Both the position numbers and the translations under genes were made by a program. Of a stretch of 57,816 nt of DNA, positions 38,097 through 47,544 are shown piece after piece; position 1 is the first letter of the stretch, and each line of letters starts with the position of its first letter. The notes beneath the pieces are model-generated. The model saw only the letters and a program-made list of their open reading frames with translations. It ran no database searches and was not told the origin of the DNA. The stretch spans positions 1 to 57,816 of the forward strand of contig JAQGKX010000169.1 of the NCBI GenBank assembly GCA_028289885.1, given 5' to 3'. This DNA is from Sphingomonadales bacterium. Lineage in GTDB: Bacteria > Pseudomonadota > Alphaproteobacteria > Sphingomonadales > Sphingomonadaceae.

Positions 38097-39287
38097 TCAG
38101 GCCTCCACGCGCAGCGGCATGCCTGCGATGGGCCTGTGCGCGCGGTGCACCTTCACGAGTGGCACAATGATAATGGCGGCGCCAAAAAACATCAGGATCG
38201 CGACGGACGCGGTGATGGGTCCGAAATCATTTCCTCGCAAGATGAGCGCCCCGAGGAACGGGCCGACCGCCAGTCCCGACATTTGCACTGCCACTATCCG
38301 CCGGACCAGACCTCCGTGCGGATCGAAATCGGCAGATGCTGCAAGGTAAAGTGGCTGCACGCTGTTCCAGGTAAAATTGAACAGGCACAACAGCAGCCCG
38401 AAAATAACCGACGTGCCCGACACCGGGAAGCCCAGCAAAAGCGCGACGAAGCCACCGAGGAGGATCAGCGCGGTGAGCGAAAGCGGTCGCGGAATGCGCG
38501 CGCCCAGCACGCCGACGCTGAGGGCGCCAGCCACGCCGAAAAATTGAGAGATGCCAAGCGCGTTGGCGACGGATTGTGCAGCTACCCCTTTCGACGCGCC
38601 TATCAACGAGGCGAAGGCCCAGAGAATGCCGCAGCCCAGCGAGAACATAAGCGACGACACAATGGTGGCGCGCTTCCAGCCTTTTGAAAGACCATGCGTC
38701 GCCGTCGTCGCCTGCGCGACCAGCCGGGAGGTTATTGGCATAAAACGCGCAATCGCCACGCCGACCAGGCTCATCCCGGTCACGATCGCAAACAAACCGG
38801 ACAGCCCCACAAGATGCAGTATTGCTGGCAGGGCCATGAGACCGACTGCGCCGTACCCAAGGATCCACATGAGGAAGTAGCCGAACGATCTGTCAGGCTT
38901 TGCGGTTTCTCCAATTGCGCCAAAACTTATCGACGTCAGGCCACCTGCGCCCAGTCCGGCAATGAACCGAAGTACAAGCAAGCCGTTGAAATCCTGCCGC
39001 CAGACCGATGCAAGATTACACCCGGCCTCAATCAGCGCGAACACGACGATGAGCCGTCGCCAGGAAACCTTGTGGCCGACATAGGAGAGGACGACCGTCG
39101 TCAGCGCCAGACCCGCCATTTCGGCAGCGGCCACGTACCCAGCCTGCTTGCTGGCGAATCCTGCTTGATCGACTAGCGCCTGAACGATACCCGGCTGAAT
39201 CATGAAGGTTGCGGCTGCGATGATCCCGAGCACCGTCGCCGCGACGATCGCTGCTCGATCATCCATGGTCGCCGGTTTGCCTGTCAT
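38097..39287 (-). CDS. MFS transporter
   Basis: Major facilitator superfamily permease of 396 residues with about twelve hydrophobic helices. VLSYVGHKVSWRRLIV has the family loop 2-3 pattern and LVLRFIAGLGAGG the following helix. The ligand cannot be told. The start at 39287 (MTGKPATMDDR) fits the first helix best; a Met seven codons later is possible. It lies 106 bases upstream of the receptor on the same strand, consistent with an outer-membrane receptor plus inner-membrane permease route. Confidence 0.87.
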   Translation of the reverse strand: MTGKPATMDDRAAIVAATVLGIIAAATFMIQPGIVQALVDQAGFASKQAGYVAAAEMAGLALTTVVLSYVGHKVSWRRLIVVFALIEAGCNLASVWRQDFNGLLVLRFIAGLGAGGLTSISFGAIGETAKPDRSFGYFLMWILGYGAVGLMALPAILHLVGLSGLFAIVTGMSLVGVAIARFMPITSRLVAQATTATHGLSKGWKRATIVSSLMFSLGCGILWAFASLIGASKGVAAQSVANALGISQFFGVAGALSVGVLGARIPRPLSLTALILLGGFVALLLGFPVSGTSVIFGLLLCLFNFTWNSVQPLYLAASADFDPHGGLVRRIVAVQMSGLAVGPFLGALILRGNDFGPITASVAILMFFGAAIIIVPLVKVHRAHRPIAGMPLRVEA

Positions 39288-40124
39288 GATTTTGTCACCG
39301 GCACAGCTTAAAGGAACATGGATGATGCACGGATCGGTCATCGGACGCCGTGCGATACGGTGTGCGGGGTTCCGCGGTCTGCTCTGCGGCAAAGCGATTC
39401 GTCAGCACAGGAAGTATACTCCGTCATGGCGGCGCGCCTTGGTTCTGCCAGAAACGAAGCCACGCAAGGGTTGAACGCGAATACTATTATTGGTGGACCC
39501 GCCCGTATGCGGAGCTGATATTCCATGATGAGATACTGCGCGGTTTGTATCGGTTGGAGATAGGACAGAGTCGCGTCATTTCCGGCCATCAATGGACGTG
39601 ATCTGAAGTCCATTGATATGGAAGGCGTCACGCACACCCCGCCGATGAGCAGACACGTGAGATAAGGGGCGTAATTTGATTTGCGTCCCGTGATTTCCAG
39701 TGCTTTGTCGCTCGACGGCATCGTGTGCCTGTCGAGTTCCCTACGACGCAGTCAGTGTCAAAGACGCATGGGCAACGGACCTGATCCGACGACATCGGAC
39801 TGTGGCCGGCGTTGCCATCGATGCCGCTGCGCAATACCTCGAATTACTAATCGTATTGTCCCCGGAGCACGGCCCGACCACGCCAGCTCGATCCGACGTC
39901 GGAGCGACCTCCGAAATCTGGAGCGGGATGAAGGTCTGGGCGCACCCGGCAACCTGACACCAATCCGCACTCGATCGATGCCGCCCGCAAGCGTGTCTCC
40001 AGTGTTGCGGGGTTGAGTGCAAGCCATCCTAATAGTCCCTTGATTACCAATAGAATGCTAGATATACCCATGAGTATAAAAGCAAGCTGCGGCGAGACGC
40101 GGCGCAATCGTTAGGGGAGTACCA
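39288..40124. other. 837-base divergent intergenic region
   Basis: Separates the MFS gene (minus) from the next TonB receptor (plus) and divides the two catabolic blocks. Several frames of 60-130 codons exist on both strands but none has a recognisable motif or a good ribosome site. AGGGGAG at about 40113 serves the receptor start. I see no mobile-element remnant. Confidence 0.5.
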
Positions 40125-42398
40125 ATGAAAATTCGCCTTCAGTATTTTTGTCACGCCACGTTGGCCGTGCTGATCCTGGCACCGACCAATGCGACTGCGC
40201 AGGCGGCCGCCTCGCCGCAAGCTGCGACCGATTCCGCCGATTCCATGGACATCATCGTCACGGCGACGCGGACGAACACTCCACTGAGCCGCGTTGCCGC
40301 TGCCGTTACGGCGATCAAGGGCGACGATATCGGCCCGGGCGGCATTCAGAATATCGGCGATCTTCAGGTCGTCGTCCCCAACGTCTCGATTGGTGACCAG
40401 TTCGGCGTCAACCGCACCTTCATCCGCGGAGTCGGGCTTAACAATTTCGATATCGGAGGCGAAGGCGCGGTTGCCTTTCTCCAGAACGCCGCTCTCCTGC
40501 CACGTCCGGCGCAACAGCTCAGCGGCTTCTTCGATCTCGAACAAATCGAAGTGCTTCGCGGCCCCCAGTCGATCCTCTACGGACGGGGTGCCACGGCGGG
40601 CGCGATCAACATGGTCACTGCAAAGCCGACCGAAGAACTGCAGGGCTATATCCGTGCGACCTATGGCAATTATAACGCCAAGATCCTTGAAGGTGCCATC
40701 GGTGGCAGCGTCACCGGCAACGACCGGCTGCTGGTCCGCATCGCCGGCAAATACGAAAAGCGCGACGGCTACGGCAAAAATTTGTTCACCGGCGCGGATG
40801 TGGACAATCGCGATGCCTATTCACTGCGCGCCACGGTCATCGGCAAACTGAGCGACACCATCAAGGCGACCGTCGTCCTCGATCACTTCCACGAAGATGA
40901 CAATAATTACGCTTTCCATTATTTCGGGCCGTCGGTCGTACCTGAAAGCAGCCTGCCGCACACCGCGCTCGGCGGCCAAACGATCTTCGGTTATTATAAT
41001 TCGATCGGCCAGAAGCCCGACCTGCGCAACACCTATTCCGACCAGGAGGCGATCAACCGCCGCAAGGGTTATGGCGCCACCGGCACGCTCGACTTCGATC
41101 TGGGTGCCGCCTCGATCAAGACTATCACTGCCTATCGCTCGTTCGATCGCTTCCAGCGCGATGACCTCGATTCTTCGCAGGTGAACCTCGCCGGCCAGAA
41201 TAATTATGTCGAAAAGAGCCGCTCGGCGAGCCAGGAAGTCACCGTCAACTACCAGGGCAACGGCTTCACCCTGCTCGGCGGCGCGATGTACTTCCATGAG
41301 AAACTCGACGGTCAGGTGCTGGTACCCACTACCAACCTGGGCGTATTATTCGGCCTCCCCGCCAACACCTTCGACAGCGGCGCGTACGAGCAAAATGGCC
41401 AAGTGAAAATCGACGCCTATGGTGCCTATCTTCAGGGCGCTTTCGATGTGACATCGACGGTCAAGTTGACTGCCGGTGCGCGTTACAATTACGAACATCG
41501 CAAGGGTGTCGGCTATTTCCGTTTCGATGCGATCGGCATCAACATCCCGACCAACGTGTCTAAGGGCTGGTCGTCGATCACGCCGAAGGCACTCATCGAG
41601 TATCGCCCGACCGACACGACGATGGTCTACGCAAGCGTTACCAAGGGCTTCAAGTCGGGCGTGATCAACGTCGGAAGCACCGACGCGGCGGTCAACCCGG
41701 AAACGGTGTGGAGTTACGAAGCGGGGTTCAAGCAAAAGCTGTTCGACAACCGCATATTGTTCAGCGGCGCTGCATTCTATTATGATTACACCAATTTGCA
41801 GGTCAGTTTTGTCAATTCGAACAGCATCGTTCAGACGATCAACGCCGCATCCGCCCGCAACTTCGGTGGCGAGCTCGAACTCGAGGGCAAGGTCACTCCG
41901 ACCTTCTCGATCAACGCCAATGCTTCGTACCTGAACGCCAAGTTCAAGAAATTCTGCAACGCATATTACGGCGCGGGCTTTCCGGCACGTCCAGGCATCT
42001 CCTACGCTCCCTGCCCAACAGACCCTGGTCTGGTCGACCTGAGTGGCAAACGCCTTCCCAATGCGCCGAAATATTCATTCGGGGCTGGTTTTGCTTGGGA
42101 CATTCCCATCGGCGACAGCAAGGTTACGATCAACGGAGACGCCAAGTGGCAATCGATGGTTTTCTTCAGCGAATTCAACAACCGCGATGCCGAGCAGAAG
42201 TCCTATTTGCTGGCCAATGCGGGCGTGACCTTCCACGCTCGGGACGATCGTTTCACGGTTGGTGCCTGGGTCAAGAACCTGACCGACAAGTTCGTGATCG
42301 CCAATAACATCGTTGCGGCCGCGACCTATGCTTACCCACGCGTCGGATCCGTGATGCCGCCGCGCACCTATGGCGCGACGGTCGGCTTCAACTTCTGA
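40125..42398 (+). CDS. TonB-dependent receptor (second catabolic cluster)
   Basis: Outer-membrane receptor of 757 residues with signal peptide (cleavage near ATAQA), a TonB box-like MDIIVTATRTNTPLSRV, plug motifs TFIRGVGLNNFDIGGEG, IEVLRGPQSILYGRGATAGA and a barrel ending GATVGFNF. The ATG has AGGGGAG 6-9 bases upstream. It is followed after 35 bases by the MBL hydrolase gene on the same strand, so the two are likely one operon. Its position at the head of the acyl-CoA/monooxygenase cluster suggests it brings in that cluster's substrate. Confidence 0.92.
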   Translation: MKIRLQYFCHATLAVLILAPTNATAQAAASPQAATDSADSMDIIVTATRTNTPLSRVAAAVTAIKGDDIGPGGIQNIGDLQVVVPNVSIGDQFGVNRTFIRGVGLNNFDIGGEGAVAFLQNAALLPRPAQQLSGFFDLEQIEVLRGPQSILYGRGATAGAINMVTAKPTEELQGYIRATYGNYNAKILEGAIGGSVTGNDRLLVRIAGKYEKRDGYGKNLFTGADVDNRDAYSLRATVIGKLSDTIKATVVLDHFHEDDNNYAFHYFGPSVVPESSLPHTALGGQTIFGYYNSIGQKPDLRNTYSDQEAINRRKGYGATGTLDFDLGAASIKTITAYRSFDRFQRDDLDSSQVNLAGQNNYVEKSRSASQEVTVNYQGNGFTLLGGAMYFHEKLDGQVLVPTTNLGVLFGLPANTFDSGAYEQNGQVKIDAYGAYLQGAFDVTSTVKLTAGARYNYEHRKGVGYFRFDAIGINIPTNVSKGWSSITPKALIEYRPTDTTMVYASVTKGFKSGVINVGSTDAAVNPETVWSYEAGFKQKLFDNRILFSGAAFYYDYTNLQVSFVNSNSIVQTINAASARNFGGELELEGKVTPTFSINANASYLNAKFKKFCNAYYGAGFPARPGISYAPCPTDPGLVDLSGKRLPNAPKYSFGAGFAWDIPIGDSKVTINGDAKWQSMVFFSEFNNRDAEQKSYLLANAGVTFHARDDRFTVGAWVKNLTDKFVIANNIVAAATYAYPRVGSVMPPRTYGATVGFNF

Positions 42399-42433
42399 AG
42401 CTGACCTGACCGTCCCTTTTGCCGGGAGATAAG

Positions 42434-43339
42434 ATGGATCGCTTCAACATTGGCGATGTCCGGGTTCACCGCATCGAAGAATGGCGTGGAACATTTTCTT
42501 CTCCGGGCGAACTCTTTTCGGGATTCACGCCAGAGGGGTGGGATCCGCATGAGCAGGAGTTCGTGCCCGACTTTTACGACCCGGGCGAGGGCAAGCTGTT
42601 TGCCTTTCTCCAGAGCTGGGTGCTCGATACCGGCACCCAGCGGATTCTGTTCGACACCGGCGCAGGTAACGACAAGGATCGGCCCAACCTGCCGATCTTC
42701 GGTAATTTGCAGACCGACTTCCTCGGCAATCTTGGCCGCGCGGGTTTCCAGCCCGAGGATATCGATATCGTCGTCTGCTCGCACATCCATGTCGATCATG
42801 TCGGCTGGAATACGCGGCTGGTGGACGGAAAATGGGAACCGACATTCCGAAACGCGCGCTATATCCTGCCGGTCGGCGATCGGGAGTATTGGGATCCGCT
42901 GATCGCGGGGCCGGGGCCGGGCGAGATCGGGACAATCGTAAATGCCGGCATGTTCGAGGACAGCGTTCGGCCCATTCTGGAGGCTGGACGCGCCGAATGG
43001 GCCGATGACGGCTTCGAGGTTGCGCCGCATATCACGCTCAATGCGCATCCCGGCCACACGCCCGGTTCGATGGTGATGCATGTCAGCTCGGACGGCGCCA
43101 ACGCAATGTTCTGCGGCGATATCGTCCATCATCCCGCGCAAATCTACGAACCCGAATGGAACAGCATCTTCTGCGAGCATCCCGAACAGGCGCGCGAAAC
43201 CCGCCGCCGCGTGCTGAGTCAGGCTGCCGATCGCGAAGCCCTGTTGATCCCAGCGCATTTCGGTGGCGACCACCTCGTCCGGGTGGCGCGCGAAGGCACG
43301 GGCTTTCGCCCGATCCTGTCGCCAAGCGTTAAGAGCTGA
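42434..43339 (+). CDS. MBL-fold metallohydrolase
   Basis: Metallo-beta-lactamase fold hydrolase of 301 residues. The metal-binding motif HIHVDH is at residues 117-122, with further ligands in NAHPGHTPGS, CGDIVHH and PAHFGGDH, making a complete two-metal site. The arrangement is like lactonase- or esterase-type members. In this cluster, hydrolysis of a lactone or ester made by the Baeyer-Villiger monooxygenase is a plausible task (inference). GGGAG lies before the ATG at 42434; a TTG at 42419 is less likely. The stop is tail to tail with the CoA-transferase gene (TGATCA). Confidence 0.88.
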   Translation: MDRFNIGDVRVHRIEEWRGTFSSPGELFSGFTPEGWDPHEQEFVPDFYDPGEGKLFAFLQSWVLDTGTQRILFDTGAGNDKDRPNLPIFGNLQTDFLGNLGRAGFQPEDIDIVVCSHIHVDHVGWNTRLVDGKWEPTFRNARYILPVGDREYWDPLIAGPGPGEIGTIVNAGMFEDSVRPILEAGRAEWADDGFEVAPHITLNAHPGHTPGSMVMHVSSDGANAMFCGDIVHHPAQIYEPEWNSIFCEHPEQARETRRRVLSQAADREALLIPAHFGGDHLVRVAREGTGFRPILSPSVKS

Positions 43340-44488
43340 TCAGGCCGCGCGCAGCTTGTTCTCACCGACCAGACGGTCGATCAGCCCCGCATCCATGCCC
43401 CAGTCGCGCAGGCGATCGGCACCGCGTTCGCCGGGCAGCGGCGGCCCGCTCGATATCTCTGACCGTGTGCGACCGAACCGTGGCGCGGGTGCGGGTTGAA
43501 CGGCACCGTCGATCTCGACATGGACGTGCCGGGCGATGTTGGCCGGATCGGTCACTGCCTCTTCCGGGCTCAAGACCGGGGTCAGGCAGGCGTCCACCGC
43601 CTTATAGACCTCCGCCCATTCGGCACGGCTACGCGTAAGCATGATCGCGGCGATGGCGGTCGCCCGCTCGGCCCATGACGTGGGATCGAGGTGGTCGCCA
43701 TAGCCTGTAGGGTCGATCCCTAGGCCCATCAGAAAATTGTCGTGGAATTGCGGTTCGAGCGCACCCACGGCGACGAACTTGCCGTCGCTGCATTCGTAAC
43801 AGCGGTAGAAATAGGCGCTGCCGTCGAGCACATTGCCGCCCCGGCCCGGTCGCCAGCGGCCCATTTGCTCCCAGGAATAAATCTGGGTGATCATCTGCGA
43901 TGCACCGTCGATCATCGTTGCATCGACCAGCTGGCCGCGTCCGCTGATGCCACGCTCGACAAGAGCTGCAAGGACGCCTGTGACCATTAACATACCGCCG
44001 CCGCCGTAATTCGCGACGAGGTTGATCGGCGGCATTGGCGGGCCGTCGAACGGACCCATCAGGTACAGCGCGCCGGTCATCGACAGATAGTTGATATCGT
44101 GCCCGGCCTTGTTCGCCTGCGGCCCGTCCTGACCCCATCCGGTCATGCGCGCATAGATCAGCCGTTCATTCGCCTTCATCACCGGCTCAGGCCCGAGGCC
44201 CAGCCGTTCCATCACGCCCGGGCGGAACCCTTCTATGACGACGTCCGCACGATCGATCAGGTCGCGGGCAAGCGTGACCCCGGTGGGGGATTTCAGATCG
44301 AGCGCGATCGAGGCGCGGCTGCGATTGAGATAATTATGTCGTTCATCGCCGCCGCCGAAATTGTCGGCACCCAGCCGTTCGATGCGCAGCACCTCTGCAC
44401 CCATGTCGGCCAGCATCATGCAGGCGAACGGGGTCGGGCCAAGGCCGGCGAATTCAACGATCCGGAGGCCGATCAGGGGACCACTCAC
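43340..44488 (-). CDS. CaiB/BaiF family CoA-transferase (or 2-methylacyl-CoA racemase)
   Basis: Family III CoA-transferase of 382 residues. Blocks visible are GLRIVEFAGLGPTPFACMML, GAEVLRIERLG, NRSRASIALDLKSPTG, ADVVIEGFRPGVMERLGLG, GRGQLVDATMIDGA and SDGKFVAVGALEPQFHDNFL. GLGPTPFACMMLADMGAEV is the form seen in alpha-methylacyl-CoA racemases (GxGPxPFxxMxLADxGA), so a racemase acting on branched acyl-CoA is at least as likely as a transferase. The GTG start at 44488 overlaps the upstream ligase stop (GTGA), so both proteins are made together; the ligase product may be the substrate. Confidence 0.9.
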   Translation of the reverse strand: MSGPLIGLRIVEFAGLGPTPFACMMLADMGAEVLRIERLGADNFGGGDERHNYLNRSRASIALDLKSPTGVTLARDLIDRADVVIEGFRPGVMERLGLGPEPVMKANERLIYARMTGWGQDGPQANKAGHDINYLSMTGALYLMGPFDGPPMPPINLVANYGGGGMLMVTGVLAALVERGISGRGQLVDATMIDGASQMITQIYSWEQMGRWRPGRGGNVLDGSAYFYRCYECSDGKFVAVGALEPQFHDNFLMGLGIDPTGYGDHLDPTSWAERATAIAAIMLTRSRAEWAEVYKAVDACLTPVLSPEEAVTDPANIARHVHVEIDGAVQPAPAPRFGRTRSEISSGPPLPGERGADRLRDWGMDAGLIDRLVGENKLRAA

Positions 44489-46116
44489 GCCGCCGCCCCG
44501 ACCATCGTCGCACGGATCACTTTCTTGTCGATCTTGCCGGTGGCAGCCAGAGGGATTGCATCGACGAAGCGAACCACGTCGGGCATCCACCATTTGGCGA
44601 TCTTGTCCTGCAGATGGCTCAGCATCTCGTCAGCCTCTGCCGACTCTCCCATTTTCAGCTGGACGATGAGCAGTGGCCGTTCGCCCCAACGGTCGTGCGG
44701 CATGCCGACCACCGCCGCGACCGCGATCTTGGGGTGGCTCATCATGGCATTCTCGATCTCGATCGACGAAATCCATTCGCCGCCCGATTTAATCAAATCC
44801 TTCGCCCGGTCGGTGATCTGGACGAAGCCGTGGGTGTCGATCGTCGCGATATCACCGGTGTCGAACCAGCCGTCCTTATCGACGATGCTGGCCGCTCCCT
44901 TGAAATAGCCGGAGGCCGCGGTTTCGCCGCGGATCAAGAGATGGCCGGGTGTCCTTCCATCATGTGGCAGGATGCCGCCGTCTTCATCCTTGAGCGCGAG
45001 TCCCAGCCCAAACATCGGGCGACCCTGTTTGAGCGCCTGTGCATTGCGGGCCTCGCGAGGCAAGGACAGGGTCGATCGCGTTGGCGCGTTGCTGGTGGCT
45101 ACAGGCGACGTTTCGGTCATGCCCCAGGCATGAAGCACCTCCACGCCATAATCGTCCTCAAGCGCGCGCATCAGTGCGGGCGGGCAGGCGGATCCACCGA
45201 TCAGAATACGCTTGACGGTGGCGAGCGTGCCGCCGGTCTTTTCGAGATGCTGGAGCAGCCCCTGCCACAAGGTCGGTACGCCTGCCGCGAAAGTCACGCC
45301 CTCCTCCTCGATCAGCCGGTGCAACGATGCGCCGTCGAGGCGAGCACCGGGGAGAGCGAGCTTCGATCCGGCGGCAGGTGCGGAGAAGGCGATGCCCCAG
45401 GCGTTGGCATGGAACATCGGGACCGCTGGCAGGATCACGTCCTGTGCCGAAAAGTTAAGGAAATCGTGCTGCAGCGTGGCGAGTGCATGGAGATAGTTGG
45501 ACCGGTGCGAATAAAGCACCCCTTTCGGATCGCCAGTTGTTCCAGACGTGTAGCACAAACCGCAGGCCGTCGATTCGTCAAAGTCGCCCCATGGTGCCTG
45601 TGTGTCGCCTGCCGAGACGAGAAATTGGTCATAGTCGGTGGTTGCGAACGCTGCTGTCTCGGGCGAACCGTCGGGAATGACCAGAATGCGTTCGATTGTC
45701 GGGCAGTGCGGCAGAATTCGTGCCACCAGCGGCAGGAAGGTGGCGTCGGCCATCAATATACGGTCCCCCGCATGGTTGATGATATAAATAATCTGCTCGT
45801 CGAACAGCCGGGGATTAACCGTGTGGCAGACCGCACCGATGCCCATGATGCCGTACCAGGCTTCAATATGGCGGATGTGATTCATCGCCAGGGTCGCGAC
45901 GCGATCGCCCGGCTGGATACCATTTGCAAGGAGTGCCCCCGAAAGCAGCCGTGCACGAGAGGCGATCTCGCCATAAGTGGAGCGTTCGGAGGAGCCACCG
46001 ACTTGCCGGGCCACGACTTCGGTATCGCGATGCCATTGTGCGGCGAATGATAGAAACTGGTCCACCGTCAGTGCATTTTGCTGCATCAGGCCCGACAGGA
46101 TCGGTTGTCGGCTCAT
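44485..46116 (-). CDS. Acyl-CoA ligase (AMP-forming, medium/long-chain type)
   Basis: Acyl-adenylate-forming enzyme of 543 residues that activates a carboxylic acid to its CoA thioester. Motifs: YTSGTTGDPKGVLYSH (P-loop, about residue 190), VPMFHANAWG, HAWGMTETSP, GWFDTGDIATID, ITDRAKDLIKSGGEWIS and the C-terminal catalytic lysine in ATGKIDKKV. The HAWG and GGEWIS forms are like AlkK/FadD3-type ligases. It is translated with the CaiB-type gene and is divergent from the alcohol dehydrogenase, whose upstream palindrome may also affect it. Confidence 0.93.
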   Translation of the reverse strand: MSRQPILSGLMQQNALTVDQFLSFAAQWHRDTEVVARQVGGSSERSTYGEIASRARLLSGALLANGIQPGDRVATLAMNHIRHIEAWYGIMGIGAVCHTVNPRLFDEQIIYIINHAGDRILMADATFLPLVARILPHCPTIERILVIPDGSPETAAFATTDYDQFLVSAGDTQAPWGDFDESTACGLCYTSGTTGDPKGVLYSHRSNYLHALATLQHDFLNFSAQDVILPAVPMFHANAWGIAFSAPAAGSKLALPGARLDGASLHRLIEEEGVTFAAGVPTLWQGLLQHLEKTGGTLATVKRILIGGSACPPALMRALEDDYGVEVLHAWGMTETSPVATSNAPTRSTLSLPREARNAQALKQGRPMFGLGLALKDEDGGILPHDGRTPGHLLIRGETAASGYFKGAASIVDKDGWFDTGDIATIDTHGFVQITDRAKDLIKSGGEWISSIEIENAMMSHPKIAVAAVVGMPHDRWGERPLLIVQLKMGESAEADEMLSHLQDKIAKWWMPDVVRFVDAIPLAATGKIDKKVIRATMVGAAA

Positions 46117-46285
46117 CTATCTTCAACTCCCAGCTTCGACGTCTTCCCGTAGCCCGCCCGTGTCGATGACGCCTTTACGGTCGCACACTGCTGGGCGGAG
46201 AGCAGAGCATCTCCCTATTGACCTACCTGCCGGTAATTGGGTCGTCAAGCAGATCGCATTATCTTTCAAACTCATGGTCTGAAAT

Positions 46286-46302
46286 TATACTGTACAGTAG
46301 AT
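46286..46302. promoter_or_regulatory. Palindromic operator overlapping a -10 box (copy 1)
   Basis: TATACTGTACAGTAGAT contains the perfect 12-base palindrome TACTGTACAGTA (46288-46299). TATACT could be the -10 element for the alcohol dehydrogenase/TetR operon starting at 46351. A copy matching at 15 of 17 bases lies before the Baeyer-Villiger gene at 56472. Likely bound by the TetR regulator encoded at 47541 (inference). Confidence 0.65.
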
Positions 46303-46350
46303 TGGTGCTGTGGCACTGTTGCTCGGTACCGGTTACAAGGATAAAATGGG

Positions 46351-47544
46351 ATGCAGGAGACTGTCGTGGGTAACATCGCAGAAAGCCAGATGACCTTTAC
46401 CACGACCGAGCGGGTAACGATGGGCCGCCCGGCGCGAGATGTGATAGCCGAACAAGCAGAGATGATGGGTGCGCGCAGGGTTTTCCTGTTGGTGTCGACC
46501 ACAATGCGCGAGTCCACGGACGAGATCAGCAAAATCGAGCAGGCGCTCGGCGATCGGCACGCGGGAACGCACAGCGGCATAGCGTCGCATGCTCCCCGGT
46601 CGGACGTGATGGCCGCCACGAATTTTGCGCGTGAAGTCGGTGCCGACCTGATCGTCACAATCGGCGGTGGATCGGTCACCGATGCGGGCAAGATCGTAGC
46701 GCTGCTGCTCAAGCACGATGTGCGCACGATCGAGGATTTCGAGCCGCTGCGTACCTTTGTCACCGAGGACGGGCAGGTTATCAATCCGATCACGGTCGGA
46801 CCCGACGTCAGGGTGGTCTGTGTGCCGACCACGCTGTCCGGCGGCGAGTTCAACGCGCTGTCGGGTTCGACCGACGAAGTGACGATGCACAAACAGGGAT
46901 ACGAGCACCGGTCGATGGCGCCGATCATGGTTGTGCTCGATCCGGCGCTCACCGTTTACACGCCCGACTGGTTGTGGCTGTCGACCGGCGTCCGCTCGGT
47001 CGATCATGCGGTCGAGACAATGGCGTCGGACAAGTCGAACGACTTCGCCAACGGCCTTGCCGACAGTGCGTTGCGGCTTTTGGTCGAGGGGCTGTCCCGT
47101 TCTAAGGCGGACCCCAGGGACATCGAGGGCCGCCTCAAATGTCAGGTCGGCGCATGGCAGTCGATGATCTCAATCATCGGTGGCGTTCCGATGGGTGCCA
47201 GCCACGCGATCGGACATATTCTGGGCGGTACTTGTAACGTGCCGCACGGTTATTGTTCCTGCGTTATGTCGCCATCGGTGCTGGCGTGGAATGCCGAGTA
47301 TGACTCTGGCCCCCAGGTTCGCATCAACGCATGTCTGGGCAACACCCACGAGACCGCGTCGGACAGTCTCGATGCGTTCATCCGTGGACTTGGCATGCCA
47401 CGTTCGCTCAAGGAGGTCGGGGTCCAAGAGGATCAGTTTCAAAAGGTAGCGGAATATACCATGCTTGATATATGGGGGAGGACCAATCCACGACCGGTTC
47501 GATCACCAGCGGATATTCTGGAGATATTAAGAAGGGCGGCATGA
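46351..47544 (+). CDS. Iron-containing alcohol dehydrogenase (maleylacetate reductase-like)
   Basis: Group III Fe-dependent dehydrogenase of 397 residues. The nucleotide-binding block is TIGGGSVTDAGKIVALLL; metal ligands come from VDHAVE, GASHAIGHILGG and VPHGYCSC. Length and the CVPTTLSGGEFN segment are close to maleylacetate reductases and related alcohol dehydrogenases, so the substrate could be an alcohol or an unsaturated oxo-acid. AAGGA is 9 bases before the ATG. Its stop overlaps the TetR start (ATGA). A palindromic operator lies about 50 bases upstream. Confidence 0.9.
   Translation: MQETVVGNIAESQMTFTTTERVTMGRPARDVIAEQAEMMGARRVFLLVSTTMRESTDEISKIEQALGDRHAGTHSGIASHAPRSDVMAATNFAREVGADLIVTIGGGSVTDAGKIVALLLKHDVRTIEDFEPLRTFVTEDGQVINPITVGPDVRVVCVPTTLSGGEFNALSGSTDEVTMHKQGYEHRSMAPIMVVLDPALTVYTPDWLWLSTGVRSVDHAVETMASDKSNDFANGLADSALRLLVEGLSRSKADPRDIEGRLKCQVGAWQSMISIIGGVPMGASHAIGHILGGTCNVPHGYCSCVMSPSVLAWNAEYDSGPQVRINACLGNTHETASDSLDAFIRGLGMPRSLKEVGVQEDQFQKVAEYTMLDIWGRTNPRPVRSPADILEILRRAA

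Noticed and set aside
39700-39957. 85-codon plus-strand frame in the gap before the receptor
   Set aside because: No ribosome site and no recognised family, and an overlapping minus frame is equally long.
2826-43342. Identical TGATCA at two convergent gene ends (2826-2831 and 43337-43342)
   Set aside because: It is just two overlapping TGA stops facing each other, a simple result of compact packing, not a shared signal.
44614-46050. 478-codon open frame on the plus strand
   Set aside because: Antisense to the well-supported acyl-CoA ligase; no motif and no ribosome site.
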